From an uncultured Alphaproteobacteria bacterium (lineage in GTDB: Bacteria; Pseudomonadota; Alphaproteobacteria; HIMB59; GCA-002718135): a stretch of DNA of 51,487 nucleotides. Positions within the stretch are counted from its first letter, which is position 1. Every line of letters begins with the position of its first letter. Made by a program: the position numbers and the translations under genes. The DNA lies in NCBI GenBank assembly GCA_902628645.1, contig CACONS010000008.1, positions 1-51,487 on the forward strand. The letters are read 5' to 3'. Below the pieces are notes generated by a model. That model saw nothing but the letters and a program-made list of their open reading frames with translations. It was not told the DNA's origin and did no database searches. Shown here in pieces: positions 9,521 to 20,661 of the stretch.

Positions 9521-10957
9521 TTAAATGGTCAAACTTGCTGATATATTGATAAGTAAAGATGGATACAATATAAAACAAATAATAATAAATAATGAGAGTG
9601 ATAATATCACTTTTGATTGAAAAGAAATTTTAAAAATTAATTGCTCTTCATTATTTTTATTATCAAAATACATAATTTTTATAATTCTAAGATAGTAATA
9701 AGCTGAAATAACACTTGCTAATACACCAAGAATAGAAAGAACATACAGTTCATTTTCAATTGCAGCGATGAATACATAAAATTTTCCAAAAAATCCAATA
9801 AAAGGTGGGATACCTGCCATTGATAACATTATTATAGAGATAGACAGACTAACTATTGGATTGCTTTTGCTTAAACCTTTTAGATCACTAATATTTACAA
9901 GATATTCATTTTTTACTTTTATTGATAATAAAATTGCAAAGATGGCAATATTCATTACCATATAAGAGAACATATAAATTGAAGAAGCTTTAACACCATC
10001 ATCATTTGCAGCTACAAGAGCAATTAAAATATAACCTATATGACCAATCGAACTGTATGCTAGAAGTCGTTTAATATTTGATTGTGCTATAGCTGCTATT
10101 GCACCTAAAAACATAGATGCTACCGATAAAAATATAACAATCTGACTCCATTCTAAATAAAAATTTTCAAAAGGAACTAAACAGAAGCGATATATTAATG
10201 CAACTGCTGCAATCTTAGGAACTATAGCAAAAAAAGCAGTAATTGAGTTTGGTGCTCCTTCATAAACATCAGGTGTCCACATATGAAATGGAACTGCTGA
10301 GACCTTAAAAGCCAAACCCACCATAACAAATACCAAGCCAAATATTAAGCCAAGGTTTAAATTTTCATATCTCAACAAATAAAAATTTATTTCATCAAAA
10401 TTCATTGAACCAGTAAATCCATAGATTAAAGAAAATCCATATAATAGGATGCCAGATGATAAAGCCCCCAAAATAAAGTACTTAACTCCTGACTCAGCTG
10501 AAGAAAGAGAATCTCGTTTTATTGCAGCTGCAACGTAAAGTGAGAGGCTTTGTAGCTCTATAGCTAAATACATAGACATAAGGTTATTTGCAGAAATCAT
10601 TAACATCATTCCCAAAGTAGAAAATAGAAGCAATATTGGAATTTCAAAATTTATAAGCTTTATTCCTAAAAAATAATCTTTAGAGATAATTATGCTTGCA
10701 GCAGATCCGACAAGTACCAAAATTTTAAAAAAATTTATAAAGGAAGATTTGGAAAATAACATATCGTAATTAGCAAAATTTGATCCTATATTAAAATAAA
10801 TTAATACTGTCGTTGATAGTAAAATTAAAAATGCAAAGTTGCAGGTTTGTCTAAAAGAATTTTTATTTGTATATAGTCCAAAAAGTAAACATATAAATGA
10901 AGTTGAGGCTAAGAAGATTTCGGGAATAAAAATAATATTAATTATGCTATTTAGCAT
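9521..10957 (-). CDS. nuoN: NADH-quinone oxidoreductase subunit N
   Basis: Antiporter-like proton-pumping membrane subunit of complex I, 478 aa with about 14 hydrophobic segments. Seen: the conserved KVSAVPFHMWTPDVYEGAPNSITAFF stretch (key residues K, H, P, D, Y) and NIKRLLAYSSIGHIGYIL. Its start overlaps nuoM by 11 bp; birA follows after 3 bp. Confidence 0.96.
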   Translation of the reverse strand: MLNSIINIIFIPEIFLASTSFICLLFGLYTNKNSFRQTCNFAFLILLSTTVLIYFNIGSNFANYDMLFSKSSFINFFKILVLVGSAASIIISKDYFLGIKLINFEIPILLLFSTLGMMLMISANNLMSMYLAIELQSLSLYVAAAIKRDSLSSAESGVKYFILGALSSGILLYGFSLIYGFTGSMNFDEINFYLLRYENLNLGLIFGLVFVMVGLAFKVSAVPFHMWTPDVYEGAPNSITAFFAIVPKIAAVALIYRFCLVPFENFYLEWSQIVIFLSVASMFLGAIAAIAQSNIKRLLAYSSIGHIGYILIALVAANDDGVKASSIYMFSYMVMNIAIFAILLSIKVKNEYLVNISDLKGLSKSNPIVSLSISIIMLSMAGIPPFIGFFGKFYVFIAAIENELYVLSILGVLASVISAYYYLRIIKIMYFDNKNNEEQLIFKISFQSKVILSLSLFIIICFILYPSLLINISASLTI

Positions 10958-12431
10958 TTGCTACCTCATAATTTGAGATTACAACCTCAAGAGATAGTCT
11001 CATCGGATCTAAAAATATATTTGGAAATATACCTAAAATTATAACTGAAATTGCAAGAGGAATTAGAATTATTTTTTCTCTAAAATTTATATCTAAAATA
11101 TCTGCAAGTTTGTCATTAGTTATAGTGCCAAAAATTATTCTTTTATAAAGATATAGCATATACACAGCAGATAATATGATTCCAAATGCTGCTCCAACAA
11201 CAACATAACTTGAAAATTTAAATGCGCCAACAATGACTAAAAATTCTCCAACAAAACCACTTGTGCCAGGTAATCCAACTGATCCAAGCATAAAAATCAT
11301 AAATACTGTTGCATAAAGTGGCATTCTTTGAACTAATCCACCATAGAACTCTATTTCTCTAGTATGCATCCGATCATAAATTACACCAACACATAAAAAT
11401 AGAGCTGCAGAAACTAAACCATGACTTATCATCTGCATCATTGCTCCTTCTAGACCTTGTTGATTGACTAAAAAAATTCCAATAGTAACAATTCCCATGT
11501 GGGCAACAGATGAGTAAGCTATAAGTTTTTTAATATCAGTCTGCGCAAGCGCTACCAAGGATGTATAAATTACCGCAATAATGCTTAATGTCATTATAAG
11601 AGGTATAAATAACTCTGTTGCCTCAGGTAACATTCCAACAGAGAAACGTATAAAACCATAACCTCCCATTTTTAAAAGTACACCAGCTAATATAACAGAC
11701 CCTGCTGTAGGTGCTTGCACGTGTGCATCAGGAAGCCATGTATGAAAAGGCCACATAGGAATTTTAACAGCAAAAGATGCGAAAAAAGCAAGCCATAAAA
11801 ATATTTGCGTATTAAATGCGAAATAATTTCCCTGAAGAAACTCAATACTCATCGAACTAGTATTTCTGTACATCACTATGATTGCAATTAACATTAATAC
11901 GGAACCTAAAAGTGTATAAAGAAAAAATTTAAAAGATGCGTATATTCTTCTGCTTCCACCCCATATTCCAATGATTAGATACATAGGAATTAAAACTGCT
12001 TCAAAAAAAATATAAAATAATAATATATCTATAGAAGCAAACATACCAATCATTACAGTTTCTAAAAATAAGAATGCAAGCATGTACTCCTTGACTCTTT
12101 TTTTAACATTATTCCAACTAGCAAGTATACATATAGGTGTTAAAAATGTACTCAATAAGATCATAAATAGAGAAATACCATCAACACCAATATGATAATA
12201 AAAATTGAAATCATTAAACCATCTGAATTTTTCAATGTACTGGTATGAAGGATTTAAATAATCAAATTGAAGCCATAAAATTAAACTTAATATAAAAGTT
12301 CCCACTGATGTTAAAAGTGCTGACCATTTTATGTTATTTGAAGATATTTCATCCTCTTTAATAAAAAGAATAATTAAACCACCAATTAAAGGTAGAAAAA
12401 TTATTACAGATAGTAAAGGCCAATCAACCAT
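10947..12431 (-). CDS. nuoM: NADH-quinone oxidoreductase subunit M
   Basis: Second antiporter-like subunit of complex I, 494 aa, many membrane segments. Seen: MYLIIGIWGG, the proton-channel region KIPMWPFHTWLPDAHVQAP and DIKKLIAYSSVAHMG. ATG directly follows the nuoL stop. The lysine and histidine residues of the half-channels typical of Mrp-type antiporters are retained. Confidence 0.97.
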   Translation of the reverse strand: MVDWPLLSVIIFLPLIGGLIILFIKEDEISSNNIKWSALLTSVGTFILSLILWLQFDYLNPSYQYIEKFRWFNDFNFYYHIGVDGISLFMILLSTFLTPICILASWNNVKKRVKEYMLAFLFLETVMIGMFASIDILLFYIFFEAVLIPMYLIIGIWGGSRRIYASFKFFLYTLLGSVLMLIAIIVMYRNTSSMSIEFLQGNYFAFNTQIFLWLAFFASFAVKIPMWPFHTWLPDAHVQAPTAGSVILAGVLLKMGGYGFIRFSVGMLPEATELFIPLIMTLSIIAVIYTSLVALAQTDIKKLIAYSSVAHMGIVTIGIFLVNQQGLEGAMMQMISHGLVSAALFLCVGVIYDRMHTREIEFYGGLVQRMPLYATVFMIFMLGSVGLPGTSGFVGEFLVIVGAFKFSSYVVVGAAFGIILSAVYMLYLYKRIIFGTITNDKLADILDINFREKIILIPLAISVIILGIFPNIFLDPMRLSLEVVISNYEVANAK

Positions 12432-14339
12432 TTAGTAATATAAAAACCAAGTTAAAATTATTACTAAGCCGCCTAGCATGGCAAAAGCATAATGAAATAA
12501 ATATCCCGACTGAAACATACTGATGTAGTTGGATGATTTTGCAACTAGCCAAGAAATGCCATTTGGCCCAAAACCATCTATAGTTTTTTCATCTCCTTTT
12601 TTCCAAAAAAAATTAGCTAATCTAAAAAAAGTTAAAACAAAAACTTTGTGATATAATTCATCTACATACCATTTATTTTTTGAAAGAGAATACAATGGAT
12701 CCAGATTATATGAGAGATTTTTTGCTCTATTTAAATTGTTAGCGTATATTAATACACAAACCAATATACCAATAGCAACTGCAGATTTTGAAATTAGAGA
12801 TTGAGTCAATGGAAGGTATTTATGAGAACCTTTAGATAATATAATTGCGCCATCCCAAAATTCTTTTTTATAATAACCAATGAAATAATCTGCAAAAAAT
12901 ACTCCAGAGAATATTGATCCAATTGCAAGAATTAATAGTGGAATTGTCATAACATATGGGGACTCATGAGCATGCTCATATATTTTAATTTCAGATCTAC
13001 TATCACCGTGAAAAGTTAAAAATAATAATCTCCAAGAATAGAATGCCGTTAAGAGAGCAGTCAAAATTCCTACCACATACGCAAAATAAGCTATGCTATT
13101 TGAATTATAATATGCATTCTCTAAAATACTTTCTTTTGAATAATACCCAGATAAATACGGAAAACCAATAATTGCAAGTGACCCAATCCACATCATTGTT
13201 GCGGTAAAAGGAATTTTTTTAAAAAGTGCACCCATCTTTCGCATATCTTGTTCGTGGTGCATTGCGTGAATTACTGAACCTGCTGAAAGAAACAACAAAG
13301 CTTTAAAAAAAGCATGAGTTGTTAAATGGAAAATTGATGCATTATATGCGCCAACACCAGCAGCAAAAAACATATACCCTAACTGACTACATGTTGAATA
13401 AGCAATGACTCTTTTAATATCATTTTGAGTTAAAGCAATTGAGGCAGCAAAAATTGCTGTAGCAGCACCAACAAATGTAATGAATAGATTAGTGAAAGTT
13501 GCATATTCATATAAAGGGCTCATTCTAGCGACTAAGAAAACACCAGCTGTTACCATTGTAGCTGCATGAATTAATGCTGAAACTGGAGTTGGCCCTTCCA
13601 TTGCATCAGGAAGCCATGTATGTAAACCTAATTGAGCAGATTTACCCATTGCTCCAATAAATAAAAGAAAACATAAAAGATCTAAAGTAGGAAAACTTAA
13701 TGAGAGAAATTGTATTTGATGATCTTTAAATAGATCTACCTGTTCAAAAATATTATCAAAACTAATTGTTCCAAAAATAAAAAAAATACCTGCTATTCCT
13801 ATTGCATAACCAAAATCGCCAACCCTGTTTACAACAAATGCTTTAATAGCAGCTTTATTAGCAGAATCTTTATGATGCCAGAAACCAATTAGTAAATACG
13901 ATGCAAGTCCGACACCTTCCCAGCCAAAAAACATTTGTAAAAGGTTGTTACTTGAAACTAAAGCTAGCATAAAAAAAGTAAATAAACTGAGATAACCCAT
14001 AAATCTTACTTTAGACGGATCTTCACTCATATATCCTATGGAATAGAGGTGAACACATGCTGACACAGTTGTTACTACTATAAACATAATTGCTGTGAGT
14101 GTGTCTAATCTTATGGACCAATCAACAATAAAATTGCCAGAAGTTATCCAATTCAGAATGAAAATTATTTCCGTATCTTTAGTGCCTAAAAACTGAACAA
14201 AAATAATCCAAGAAAAAATTGCACATAAAATAAGTATTGCAGTAGTTAGAATTTGGTAAACTCTGTAAGTAAATTTATTTCCTATCAAAAAACAAAAAAT
14301 AAAACTTAAAAGTGGTAAAAAAATTATAGAAATTGCCAT
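12432..14339 (-). CDS. nuoL: NADH-quinone oxidoreductase subunit L
   Basis: Largest antiporter-like subunit of complex I, 635 aa, with the long lateral helix expected at its C-terminal end. Seen: WEGVGLASYLLIGFW, the channel segment LGLHTWLPDAMEGPTPVSALIH (key residues H, W, P, D, E) and NDIKRVIAYSTCSQLGYMF. Touches nuoM downstream; 3 bp after nuoK. Confidence 0.97.
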   Translation of the reverse strand: MAISIIFLPLLSFIFCFLIGNKFTYRVYQILTTAILILCAIFSWIIFVQFLGTKDTEIIFILNWITSGNFIVDWSIRLDTLTAIMFIVVTTVSACVHLYSIGYMSEDPSKVRFMGYLSLFTFFMLALVSSNNLLQMFFGWEGVGLASYLLIGFWHHKDSANKAAIKAFVVNRVGDFGYAIGIAGIFFIFGTISFDNIFEQVDLFKDHQIQFLSLSFPTLDLLCFLLFIGAMGKSAQLGLHTWLPDAMEGPTPVSALIHAATMVTAGVFLVARMSPLYEYATFTNLFITFVGAATAIFAASIALTQNDIKRVIAYSTCSQLGYMFFAAGVGAYNASIFHLTTHAFFKALLFLSAGSVIHAMHHEQDMRKMGALFKKIPFTATMMWIGSLAIIGFPYLSGYYSKESILENAYYNSNSIAYFAYVVGILTALLTAFYSWRLLFLTFHGDSRSEIKIYEHAHESPYVMTIPLLILAIGSIFSGVFFADYFIGYYKKEFWDGAIILSKGSHKYLPLTQSLISKSAVAIGILVCVLIYANNLNRAKNLSYNLDPLYSLSKNKWYVDELYHKVFVLTFFRLANFFWKKGDEKTIDGFGPNGISWLVAKSSNYISMFQSGYLFHYAFAMLGGLVIILTWFLYY

Positions 14340-14342
14340 TTA

Positions 14343-14648
14343 TTAGCCTTTAAGTTTATTAATTTTATTAACTTCTATAGATCCTAAATTTCTAAAAAAT
14401 ACCACAAGAATTGCAAGCCCAATAGCAGCCTCTGCAGCCGCCACAGTTAATGTTAGCATAGCAAAAATTTGCCCGGAAATATCGTTTATAAAAGCTGAAA
14501 AAGCAATAAAATTTATATTTACAGAAAGTAATATCAGTTCAATGGACATTAGAATTATTATTAAATTTTTTTTATTTAAAAATATGCCTAAAACTCCAAG
14601 AGTAAATATAATTGCTCCAAGAAATAAATAATGTTCTAAATTAATCAT
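14343..14648 (-). CDS. nuoK: NADH-quinone oxidoreductase subunit K
   Basis: Small three-helix membrane subunit of complex I, 101 aa. Seen: [21 protein letters not shown] with the conserved membrane glutamate, and [17 protein letters not shown] with the second conserved glutamate. Length and position between nuoJ and nuoL are canonical. Confidence 0.96.
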   Translation of the reverse strand: MINLEHYLFLGAIIFTLGVLGIFLNKKNLIIILMSIELILLSVNINFIAFSAFINDISGQIFAMLTLTVAAAEAAIGLAILVVFFRNLGSIEVNKINKLKG

Positions 14649-15263
14649 CTACTCTATTCCTTCACCTAACTTAGCCCGTTTTTTTTCAATGGCATTTGAT
14701 GCTTCTAAAGTATTTTGGGTAACTATACTTTGCCTCTTAACTCCACCTTTATCTCTTAATGTAAGTGTTATTGAACCAATCATTGCTACTAATAAGATTA
14801 AACCGCAAATTTGAAAAAGATAAAAATAATCAGTGTAAAGTATTTGGCCAATCATTTTTGTATTTTCTATTTCGTTTATAACTGGCTCAAGAGGAATTTG
14901 ATTATTATAAATATTCGTAGATCTATCAGTTAGGTAAAGAATGCCAAGTTCAAATACTAAAACAATTCCAAGCAATGCTCCAAATGGAAGATATTGTAAA
15001 AAACCCTCTCTTAATTTTACGAAGTTTATATCTAACATCATAACTACAAAAAGAAAAAGTACTGCCACAGCTCCTACATAAACAACAACGAGTATCATTG
15101 CTAAAAACTCAGCTCCTAGTAAAACAAATAAACCAGATGCATTTACAAAACTTAAAATTAAAAATAAAACAGAGTGAACAGGGTTTTTGGCACTTATAAC
15201 CATTAATGCTGATAAAACTGCTACTGAAGAAAATAAATAAAAGGTAAGAGAATAAATTACCAT
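14649..15263 (-). CDS. nuoJ: NADH-quinone oxidoreductase subunit J
   Basis: Five-helix membrane subunit of complex I, 204 aa. Seen: the conserved ILVVVYVGAVAVLFLFVVMML helix (pi-bulge helix region) and NPVHSVLFLILSF. The C-terminus ends in a charged cytoplasmic tail. Starts 2 bp after nuoI and abuts nuoK. Confidence 0.95.
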   Translation of the reverse strand: MVIYSLTFYLFSSVAVLSALMVISAKNPVHSVLFLILSFVNASGLFVLLGAEFLAMILVVVYVGAVAVLFLFVVMMLDINFVKLREGFLQYLPFGALLGIVLVFELGILYLTDRSTNIYNNQIPLEPVINEIENTKMIGQILYTDYFYLFQICGLILLVAMIGSITLTLRDKGGVKRQSIVTQNTLEASNAIEKKRAKLGEGIE

Positions 15264-15265
15264 CC

Positions 15266-15745
15266 TTATCTATAATCTCTATCAAGATGAATATTTTGAG
15301 ATATCTCTTGTTCCCATCTATCACCGTTTTCAAGTAATTTATCTTTATTGTAAATTAATTCTTCCCTAGTTTCAGTTGCAAATTCAAAATTTGGTCCTTC
15401 AACTATAGCATCAACTGGACATGATTCTTGACACAAACCACAATAAATACACTTTGTCATATCTATATCATATCTGGTCGTTCTTCTGCTTCCATCTTCT
15501 CTTGGTTCAGCCTCAATTGTAATTGCTTGAGCGGGACACACCGCTTCACAAAGCTTACAAGCGATACATCTCTCTTCTCCACTTGGATATCTTCTTAAAG
15601 CATGCTCTCCTCTAAATCGTGGACTCAAAGGTCCTTTTTCGTGAGGATAATTAATTGTTACTTTAGATTTAAAAATATACTTAAATGTTAAAAATAAACC
15701 TTGAATGAGTTCGAACAAAGAAAAAGATTTAATAATTTTATACAT
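15266..15745 (-). CDS. nuoI: NADH-quinone oxidoreductase subunit I
   Basis: Ferredoxin-like subunit carrying clusters N6a and N6b of complex I. Seen: two 4Fe-4S motifs, [12 protein letters not shown] and [12 protein letters not shown], and the conserved [18 protein letters not shown] place the start at ATG 15745 (MYKIIKSF), one base after the nuoH stop, giving 159 aa; an in-frame start seven codons upstream would overlap nuoH and add a non-conserved stretch. Confidence 0.95.
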   Translation of the reverse strand: MYKIIKSFSLFELIQGLFLTFKYIFKSKVTINYPHEKGPLSPRFRGEHALRRYPSGEERCIACKLCEAVCPAQAITIEAEPREDGSRRTTRYDIDMTKCIYCGLCQESCPVDAIVEGPNFEFATETREELIYNKDKLLENGDRWEQEISQNIHLDRDYR

Positions 15746-15746
15746 A

Positions 15747-16754
15747 CTAATTAGGCAACATATCAAAGAAAACTAAAAATCCTGAAGTCAATACAACCCA
15801 GAATAATGATAAAGGAAGAAAAACTTTCCATCCCAATCTCATCAATTGATCATATCTATATCTAGGAAAAGTACCTCGAACCCATATAAATAAAAAAAGT
15901 ATAAACATTATTTTTATAGTAAACCAAATTACCCCTGGAATAGCGTTTAGTGGATAAACATCAAATGGTGGCAACCATCCTCCTAAAAAAAGTATGACGG
16001 TCATTGATGACATTAAAATCATACTTGCATACTCTCCTAAAAAGAAAAGTACAAACGAAGCAGATGAATACTCTGTAAAAAAACCAGCAACAAGTGTTGA
16101 CTCATCTTCAGGAAGATCAAATGGTAATCGATTAGTTTCAGCTAAAGCAGAAATGAAAAAAATTATAAACATTGGTAGTAAAGGTATTGCAAACCAAACT
16201 GTTTGCTGAGCTAAAACTATTTTAGATAAATTTAATGAACCTACACAAAGAAGTACTGTAATAATTACAAAACCAATTGATACTTCGTACGAAACCATCT
16301 GAGCTGCAGATCTTAAGGCTCCTAAAAATGGATATTGAGAATTACTTGCCCAACCAGCCATTATTATTCCATAAACACCTAACGAGGAAACAGCAAAAAG
16401 ATACATTATGCCGACATTTATATCAGAGACAACCCAACCTTGAGCAAAAGGAATGACTGCCCAACCTGCTAGACTTAATACCATTGTAATAATTGGCGCT
16501 AAAATAAAGACAATTTTATTTGATCCACTTGGGATTATATTTTCTTTTGTAATTAATTTCAAAGCATCTGCAAAACTTTGTAAGATACCAAATGGTCCAA
16601 CAATATTTGGACCTCTTCTTAATTGAATAAGTGCTAAAACTTTTCTTTCAGCATATACTAAAAAAGCAACAGATATCAAAACTGGCACGATAACAGCAAG
16701 AATTTGAGCAATAATTATTAAACCAGGTATTATTAAATTTGATAAACTATTCAT
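15747..16754 (-). CDS. nuoH: NADH-quinone oxidoreductase subunit H
   Basis: Membrane subunit at the quinone-binding junction of complex I, 335 aa, about eight helices. Seen: [30 protein letters not shown], the acidic loop [23 protein letters not shown] (key residues E, R, P, D) and [13 protein letters not shown]. Abuts nuoG upstream. Confidence 0.97.
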   Translation of the reverse strand: MNSLSNLIIPGLIIIAQILAVIVPVLISVAFLVYAERKVLALIQLRRGPNIVGPFGILQSFADALKLITKENIIPSGSNKIVFILAPIITMVLSLAGWAVIPFAQGWVVSDINVGIMYLFAVSSLGVYGIIMAGWASNSQYPFLGALRSAAQMVSYEVSIGFVIITVLLCVGSLNLSKIVLAQQTVWFAIPLLPMFIIFFISALAETNRLPFDLPEDESTLVAGFFTEYSSASFVLFFLGEYASMILMSSMTVILFLGGWLPPFDVYPLNAIPGVIWFTIKIMFILFLFIWVRGTFPRYRYDQLMRLGWKVFLPLSLFWVVLTSGFLVFFDMLPN

Positions 16755-18794
16755 TTATGCGGCCTTATTTAATATATCTTTTGTACATAGTGCCATTGTT
16801 TCTGAAGATCTTGAAATTGAGTCATTCATATAAAAATTATGAATGTTATAATTTATTTTAATGTCATTAATCTTATTTTTTTTTGCAAACGAAATTTTAT
16901 TATTAGTAATGATATCATTTAATACAGCAAATTGATTGAAATTTTTAATTAGATCAGATCTTAATTCAGCCAAATTGTTAAAATAAATTTTCTTTTTAAA
17001 CAAATCACTCAAAACTCTAAAAATTTTCCACTCTTCTTTTGCTATACCTAATGGTGAATGACATCTATTTGTTTGAATGACTCTTCCCTCTATATTCATA
17101 TAAGTTGAACTTTTTTCTGTGTATGCTGGAGTTGGAAGTATTATATCAGCGAATGAAGCGGCTATATCTCCATGATGACCTAAATAAACAACAAAAGAAT
17201 TTTTTAAAGTAGAAATATCTATTTCATCTAATCCCATTAAAAATACAACTGGTTTTGTGCTATTAATATGTTTTTTTAAAGAAGTGCTATAATCATTATC
17301 AAATTTTTTATTATAAAATTCTATTTCCAAAGCTCCAACTCTAGAAATGTCTTGATGTAGAATATTTAACGGATTTATTTTTGGATTTTTTTGAATTTTT
17401 TTTGCAAGAAATCCAACTGTTTCTAAAATTTTTTTTCCAAAGTTATTATTTATGGCAGAAGTACCAATAATTATTAATGGGTTTTTTGCATTTTTTAATA
17501 TTTTATTAAATTCTGATTTATTATTATTTAGATTATTTAAATAATCTAAAGAATTTGATAAATGTACATAATCATATGTAAGATCTAACTTAGGTCCAAT
17601 TAAACCAATCTTACAATTGTTCTCTATATAAGCTTTTCTGATCCTAGCATTCAATACAGCAGCTTCCCACCTTGGGTTTGATCCAATTAAAAGTATAGCA
17701 TCTGATTTTTCAATCTCCTGTATGGTTGAATTAAATTTATAACTTGAATTAAAAGATTCAATAAATTGAGCATTGTCAAATCTACAATCGTAATTCCTTG
17801 ATTTTAATGATTCACTAAATTTTTTTGACGCAAAAAGAGTCTCAATGTCTGTAAACTTACCTGATAAGAAAACAGTATTTTTTTCACCTCTTTTTATTAT
17901 TTCACTTTTAATTTTTGTAAATGCATCATCCCAAGAAGATTTTTGCAGTTTTTTATCTAATTTTAAATAAACACTATCCAGTCTTTGGCTTGACAAACCA
18001 TCAATTGCAAATCGGGATTTGTCACTGATCCATTCTTCATTAGTTTCTTCATTAATTCTAGGTAAGGCTCTTAATACCTTTTTACCTCTTGTATCAATTC
18101 TTATACTTGAACCTATTCCATCAAAAACATCGAAGGTCTCAGTTTTTGTTAATTCCCATGGCCTTGATTTAAATGCATAAGGCTTACTAGTAAGTGCTCC
18201 TACTGGACATAAATCTATAACATTTCCAGAGAGTTCTGATTCTATAGTTTTTTCAAGATATGTAGTAATTTCAGCATTTTCTCCTCTACCTAATAAACCT
18301 ATGTCATCAACTCCAGCAACTTCCGTAGAAAATCTTACACATCTTGTACAATGAATACATCTTGTCATAATTGTTTTAACGAGTGGTCCCATATTTTTAT
18401 TTTGAACTGCTCTTTTATTTTCTTCATATCTAGTTTTATCAAAACCATAATACATTGCTTGATCTTGAAGATCGCATTCACCCCCTTGATCACAAATCGG
18501 ACAATCTAATGGATGATTAATAAGAAGAAACTCCATTACACCTTTACGAGCTTTTTTTACTGTTTCGGTATTAGTTTTAATAACCATACCATCAGCAGCA
18601 GGCATAGCGCATGATGCAATAGGTTTTGGAGCTTTTTCCATCTCTACCAAACACATTCTGCAGTTTCCTGCTATTGAAAGTTTTTCATGATAACAAAATC
18701 TAGGAATTTCAGTTCCCGCTTGCTCACAAGCTTGCATAACAGTCATGCCATTTTCAAAATTATATTCTTTGCTATCAATTGTTATTTTTGGCAT
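16755..18794 (-). CDS. nuoG: NADH-quinone oxidoreductase subunit G
   Basis: Peripheral-arm subunit of complex I, 679 aa. Seen: an N-terminal 2Fe-2S ferredoxin domain (PRFCYHEKLSIAGNCRMC), the NADH-dehydrogenase-type cluster region (INHPLDCPICDQGGECDLQ) and CIHCTRCVRF, followed by a molybdopterin-oxidoreductase-like domain without the catalytic cofactor motifs. Overlaps the nuoF stop by one base. Confidence 0.96.
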   Translation of the reverse strand: MPKITIDSKEYNFENGMTVMQACEQAGTEIPRFCYHEKLSIAGNCRMCLVEMEKAPKPIASCAMPAADGMVIKTNTETVKKARKGVMEFLLINHPLDCPICDQGGECDLQDQAMYYGFDKTRYEENKRAVQNKNMGPLVKTIMTRCIHCTRCVRFSTEVAGVDDIGLLGRGENAEITTYLEKTIESELSGNVIDLCPVGALTSKPYAFKSRPWELTKTETFDVFDGIGSSIRIDTRGKKVLRALPRINEETNEEWISDKSRFAIDGLSSQRLDSVYLKLDKKLQKSSWDDAFTKIKSEIIKRGEKNTVFLSGKFTDIETLFASKKFSESLKSRNYDCRFDNAQFIESFNSSYKFNSTIQEIEKSDAILLIGSNPRWEAAVLNARIRKAYIENNCKIGLIGPKLDLTYDYVHLSNSLDYLNNLNNNKSEFNKILKNAKNPLIIIGTSAINNNFGKKILETVGFLAKKIQKNPKINPLNILHQDISRVGALEIEFYNKKFDNDYSTSLKKHINSTKPVVFLMGLDEIDISTLKNSFVVYLGHHGDIAASFADIILPTPAYTEKSSTYMNIEGRVIQTNRCHSPLGIAKEEWKIFRVLSDLFKKKIYFNNLAELRSDLIKNFNQFAVLNDIITNNKISFAKKNKINDIKINYNIHNFYMNDSISRSSETMALCTKDILNKAA

Positions 18795-20071
18795 TATGCT
18801 ACTCGTCTATTTCTTTCTTCAATTCTTTTTTCAATTTCAGGTCTAAAATGTCTAAACAAACCTTGAATAGGCCACGCTGCTGCATCACCTAATGCGCATA
18901 TGGTATGTCCTTCAATTTGTTTTGTTACATCAAGTAATTTGTCAATGTCTTTATTCAAAACTTCTCCATAGATCATTTTTTCCATCATTCTATACATCCA
19001 ACCAGTCCCTTCTCTGCAAGGTGTGCATTGACCACAACTTTCATGTTTATAGAAATGTGATAACCTTGCAATTGCTTCAACAATATCAGTTGACTTATTC
19101 ATGACAATTACTGCTGCAGTACCAAGACCACTTTTAACTTCTTTAAGGCTATCAAAATCCATTTTTACTGTGTCACAAATGGATTTGGGAAGAAGTGGCA
19201 CACTTGCGCCACCAGGAATGATTGCTAAAAGATTATCCCATCCTCCTATAACTCCACCAGCATGGTTTTCAATAAGCTCTTTCAAAGGTATGCCCATTTC
19301 TTCTTCAACATTACAAGGATTGTTTACATGTCCAGAAATACTAAATATTTTTGTTCCCGTATTGTTAGGACTACCTAGACTTGCAAACCAATCACCACCT
19401 CTTCTTAAGATAGTAGGTGATACTGCAATAGTTTCAACATTAGTTACAGTTGTTGGGCAGCCATACAAACCTGCTCCAGCAGGAAAAGGTGGTTTTAAAC
19501 GTGGCTGACCCTTCTTTCCCTCTAAACTTTCAAGTAAGGCTGTTTCTTCTCCACAAATATAAGCTCCAGCCCCCCTATGTAAAAAAATATCAAAGTCCCA
19601 TCCTGAACCGCAAGCATTTTTTCCAATTAATTTGTTTTCATAAGCCTCATCAATTGCTTTTTGTAAATTTGATGACTCTGAATAATATTCACCCCTTATA
19701 TATATGTAGCAAGTATGTGCGTGCATTGCAAATCCTGCAACTAAACAACCCTCCAATAGTAAGTGAGGATCATTTCTTAAAATTTCTCTATCTTTGCAAG
19801 TTCCTGGTTCAGACTCATCTGCATTAACAACTAAATAATGTTCTTTACCTGAATCCTTTGGCATAAATGACCATTTAAGTCCCGCAGGAAATCCTGCACC
19901 TCCACGTCCTCTCAGCTGACTTTTTTTCATTTCATCAACTATTTTATCACTTCCTAGTTTTATTAAATCTTTAGTATTAGACCATATTCCCCTTTTTAAA
20001 GCTCCTTTAAGTTTCCAATCATCAAATCCGTAGAGATTTTTAAATATTTTATCTTTTTGTTTGAGCATCAA
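18794..20071 (-). CDS. nuoF: NADH-quinone oxidoreductase subunit F
   Basis: NADH- and FMN-binding subunit of complex I, 425 aa. Seen: the nucleotide-binding loop [13 protein letters not shown], the FMN region [34 protein letters not shown], and the 4Fe-4S (N3) motif [12 protein letters not shown]. Starts inside the last codons of nuoE (4 bp overlap). Confidence 0.97.
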   Translation of the reverse strand: MMLKQKDKIFKNLYGFDDWKLKGALKRGIWSNTKDLIKLGSDKIVDEMKKSQLRGRGGAGFPAGLKWSFMPKDSGKEHYLVVNADESEPGTCKDREILRNDPHLLLEGCLVAGFAMHAHTCYIYIRGEYYSESSNLQKAIDEAYENKLIGKNACGSGWDFDIFLHRGAGAYICGEETALLESLEGKKGQPRLKPPFPAGAGLYGCPTTVTNVETIAVSPTILRRGGDWFASLGSPNNTGTKIFSISGHVNNPCNVEEEMGIPLKELIENHAGGVIGGWDNLLAIIPGGASVPLLPKSICDTVKMDFDSLKEVKSGLGTAAVIVMNKSTDIVEAIARLSHFYKHESCGQCTPCREGTGWMYRMMEKMIYGEVLNKDIDKLLDVTKQIEGHTICALGDAAAWPIQGLFRHFRPEIEKRIEERNRRVA

Positions 20072-20661
20072 AATTCTCTTTCTGGTTGAGATGATTTTCT
20101 TCCAATTTGAGAACCTATTTTTATTGGTTTATTATTTTTTAAGTCATTTAAAAGTTGTCTAAAATTTTCTTCATCTAAATCTTCATAATATTCATCATTA
20201 ATTTGTATCATAGGTGCATTGCAACATGCTCCTAAACATTCTACTTCCACAACTGTAAATTTTTTATCATCGCTAGTTTCTCCAATATGAGTATTACAAA
20301 CTTCTTGAGCAACTTTTGAAAGCTTATCACTTCCTCTTAACCAACATGGTGTAGTTCTGCATATTTGAACAAAATTCTTTCCAATTGGCTCAAGATTAAA
20401 CATAGAATAAAATGTAGCTACCTCTAAAACCCTAATATAAGACATGCTTAAGGTCTCAGCTACTTTCTCCATTGAATTTTTACTTAACCAACCTTTGTTT
20501 TGTCTCTGAGCCAAATCCAAGAGCGGTATTACTGCACTTTGAATTTTATTCGACGGATATTTTTTTAATATATTTGATATTTTTTTAAAATTATCATTTG
20601 ACCACTCAAAATTATCATTAATTTTTTTATAAACTTTGTTATTTGTTCCAGGATGATGCAT
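20068..20661 (-). CDS. nuoE: NADH-quinone oxidoreductase subunit E
   Basis: Thioredoxin-like 2Fe-2S subunit (cluster N1a) of complex I, 197 aa. Seen: [11 protein letters not shown], and the four cluster cysteines in CRTTPC and CLGACC. The C-terminal ~40 residues extend past the conserved fold, as is common in alphaproteobacteria. Overlaps nuoD by one base and nuoF by four. Confidence 0.95.
   Translation of the reverse strand: MHHPGTNNKVYKKINDNFEWSNDNFKKISNILKKYPSNKIQSAVIPLLDLAQRQNKGWLSKNSMEKVAETLSMSYIRVLEVATFYSMFNLEPIGKNFVQICRTTPCWLRGSDKLSKVAQEVCNTHIGETSDDKKFTVVEVECLGACCNAPMIQINDEYYEDLDEENFRQLLNDLKNNKPIKIGSQIGRKSSQPEREF

Noticed and set aside
19101-19827. Two plus-strand open frames of 125-135 codons
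   Set aside because: They lie fully antisense to nuoF, which has all its motifs; no ribosome binding site or recognisable family.
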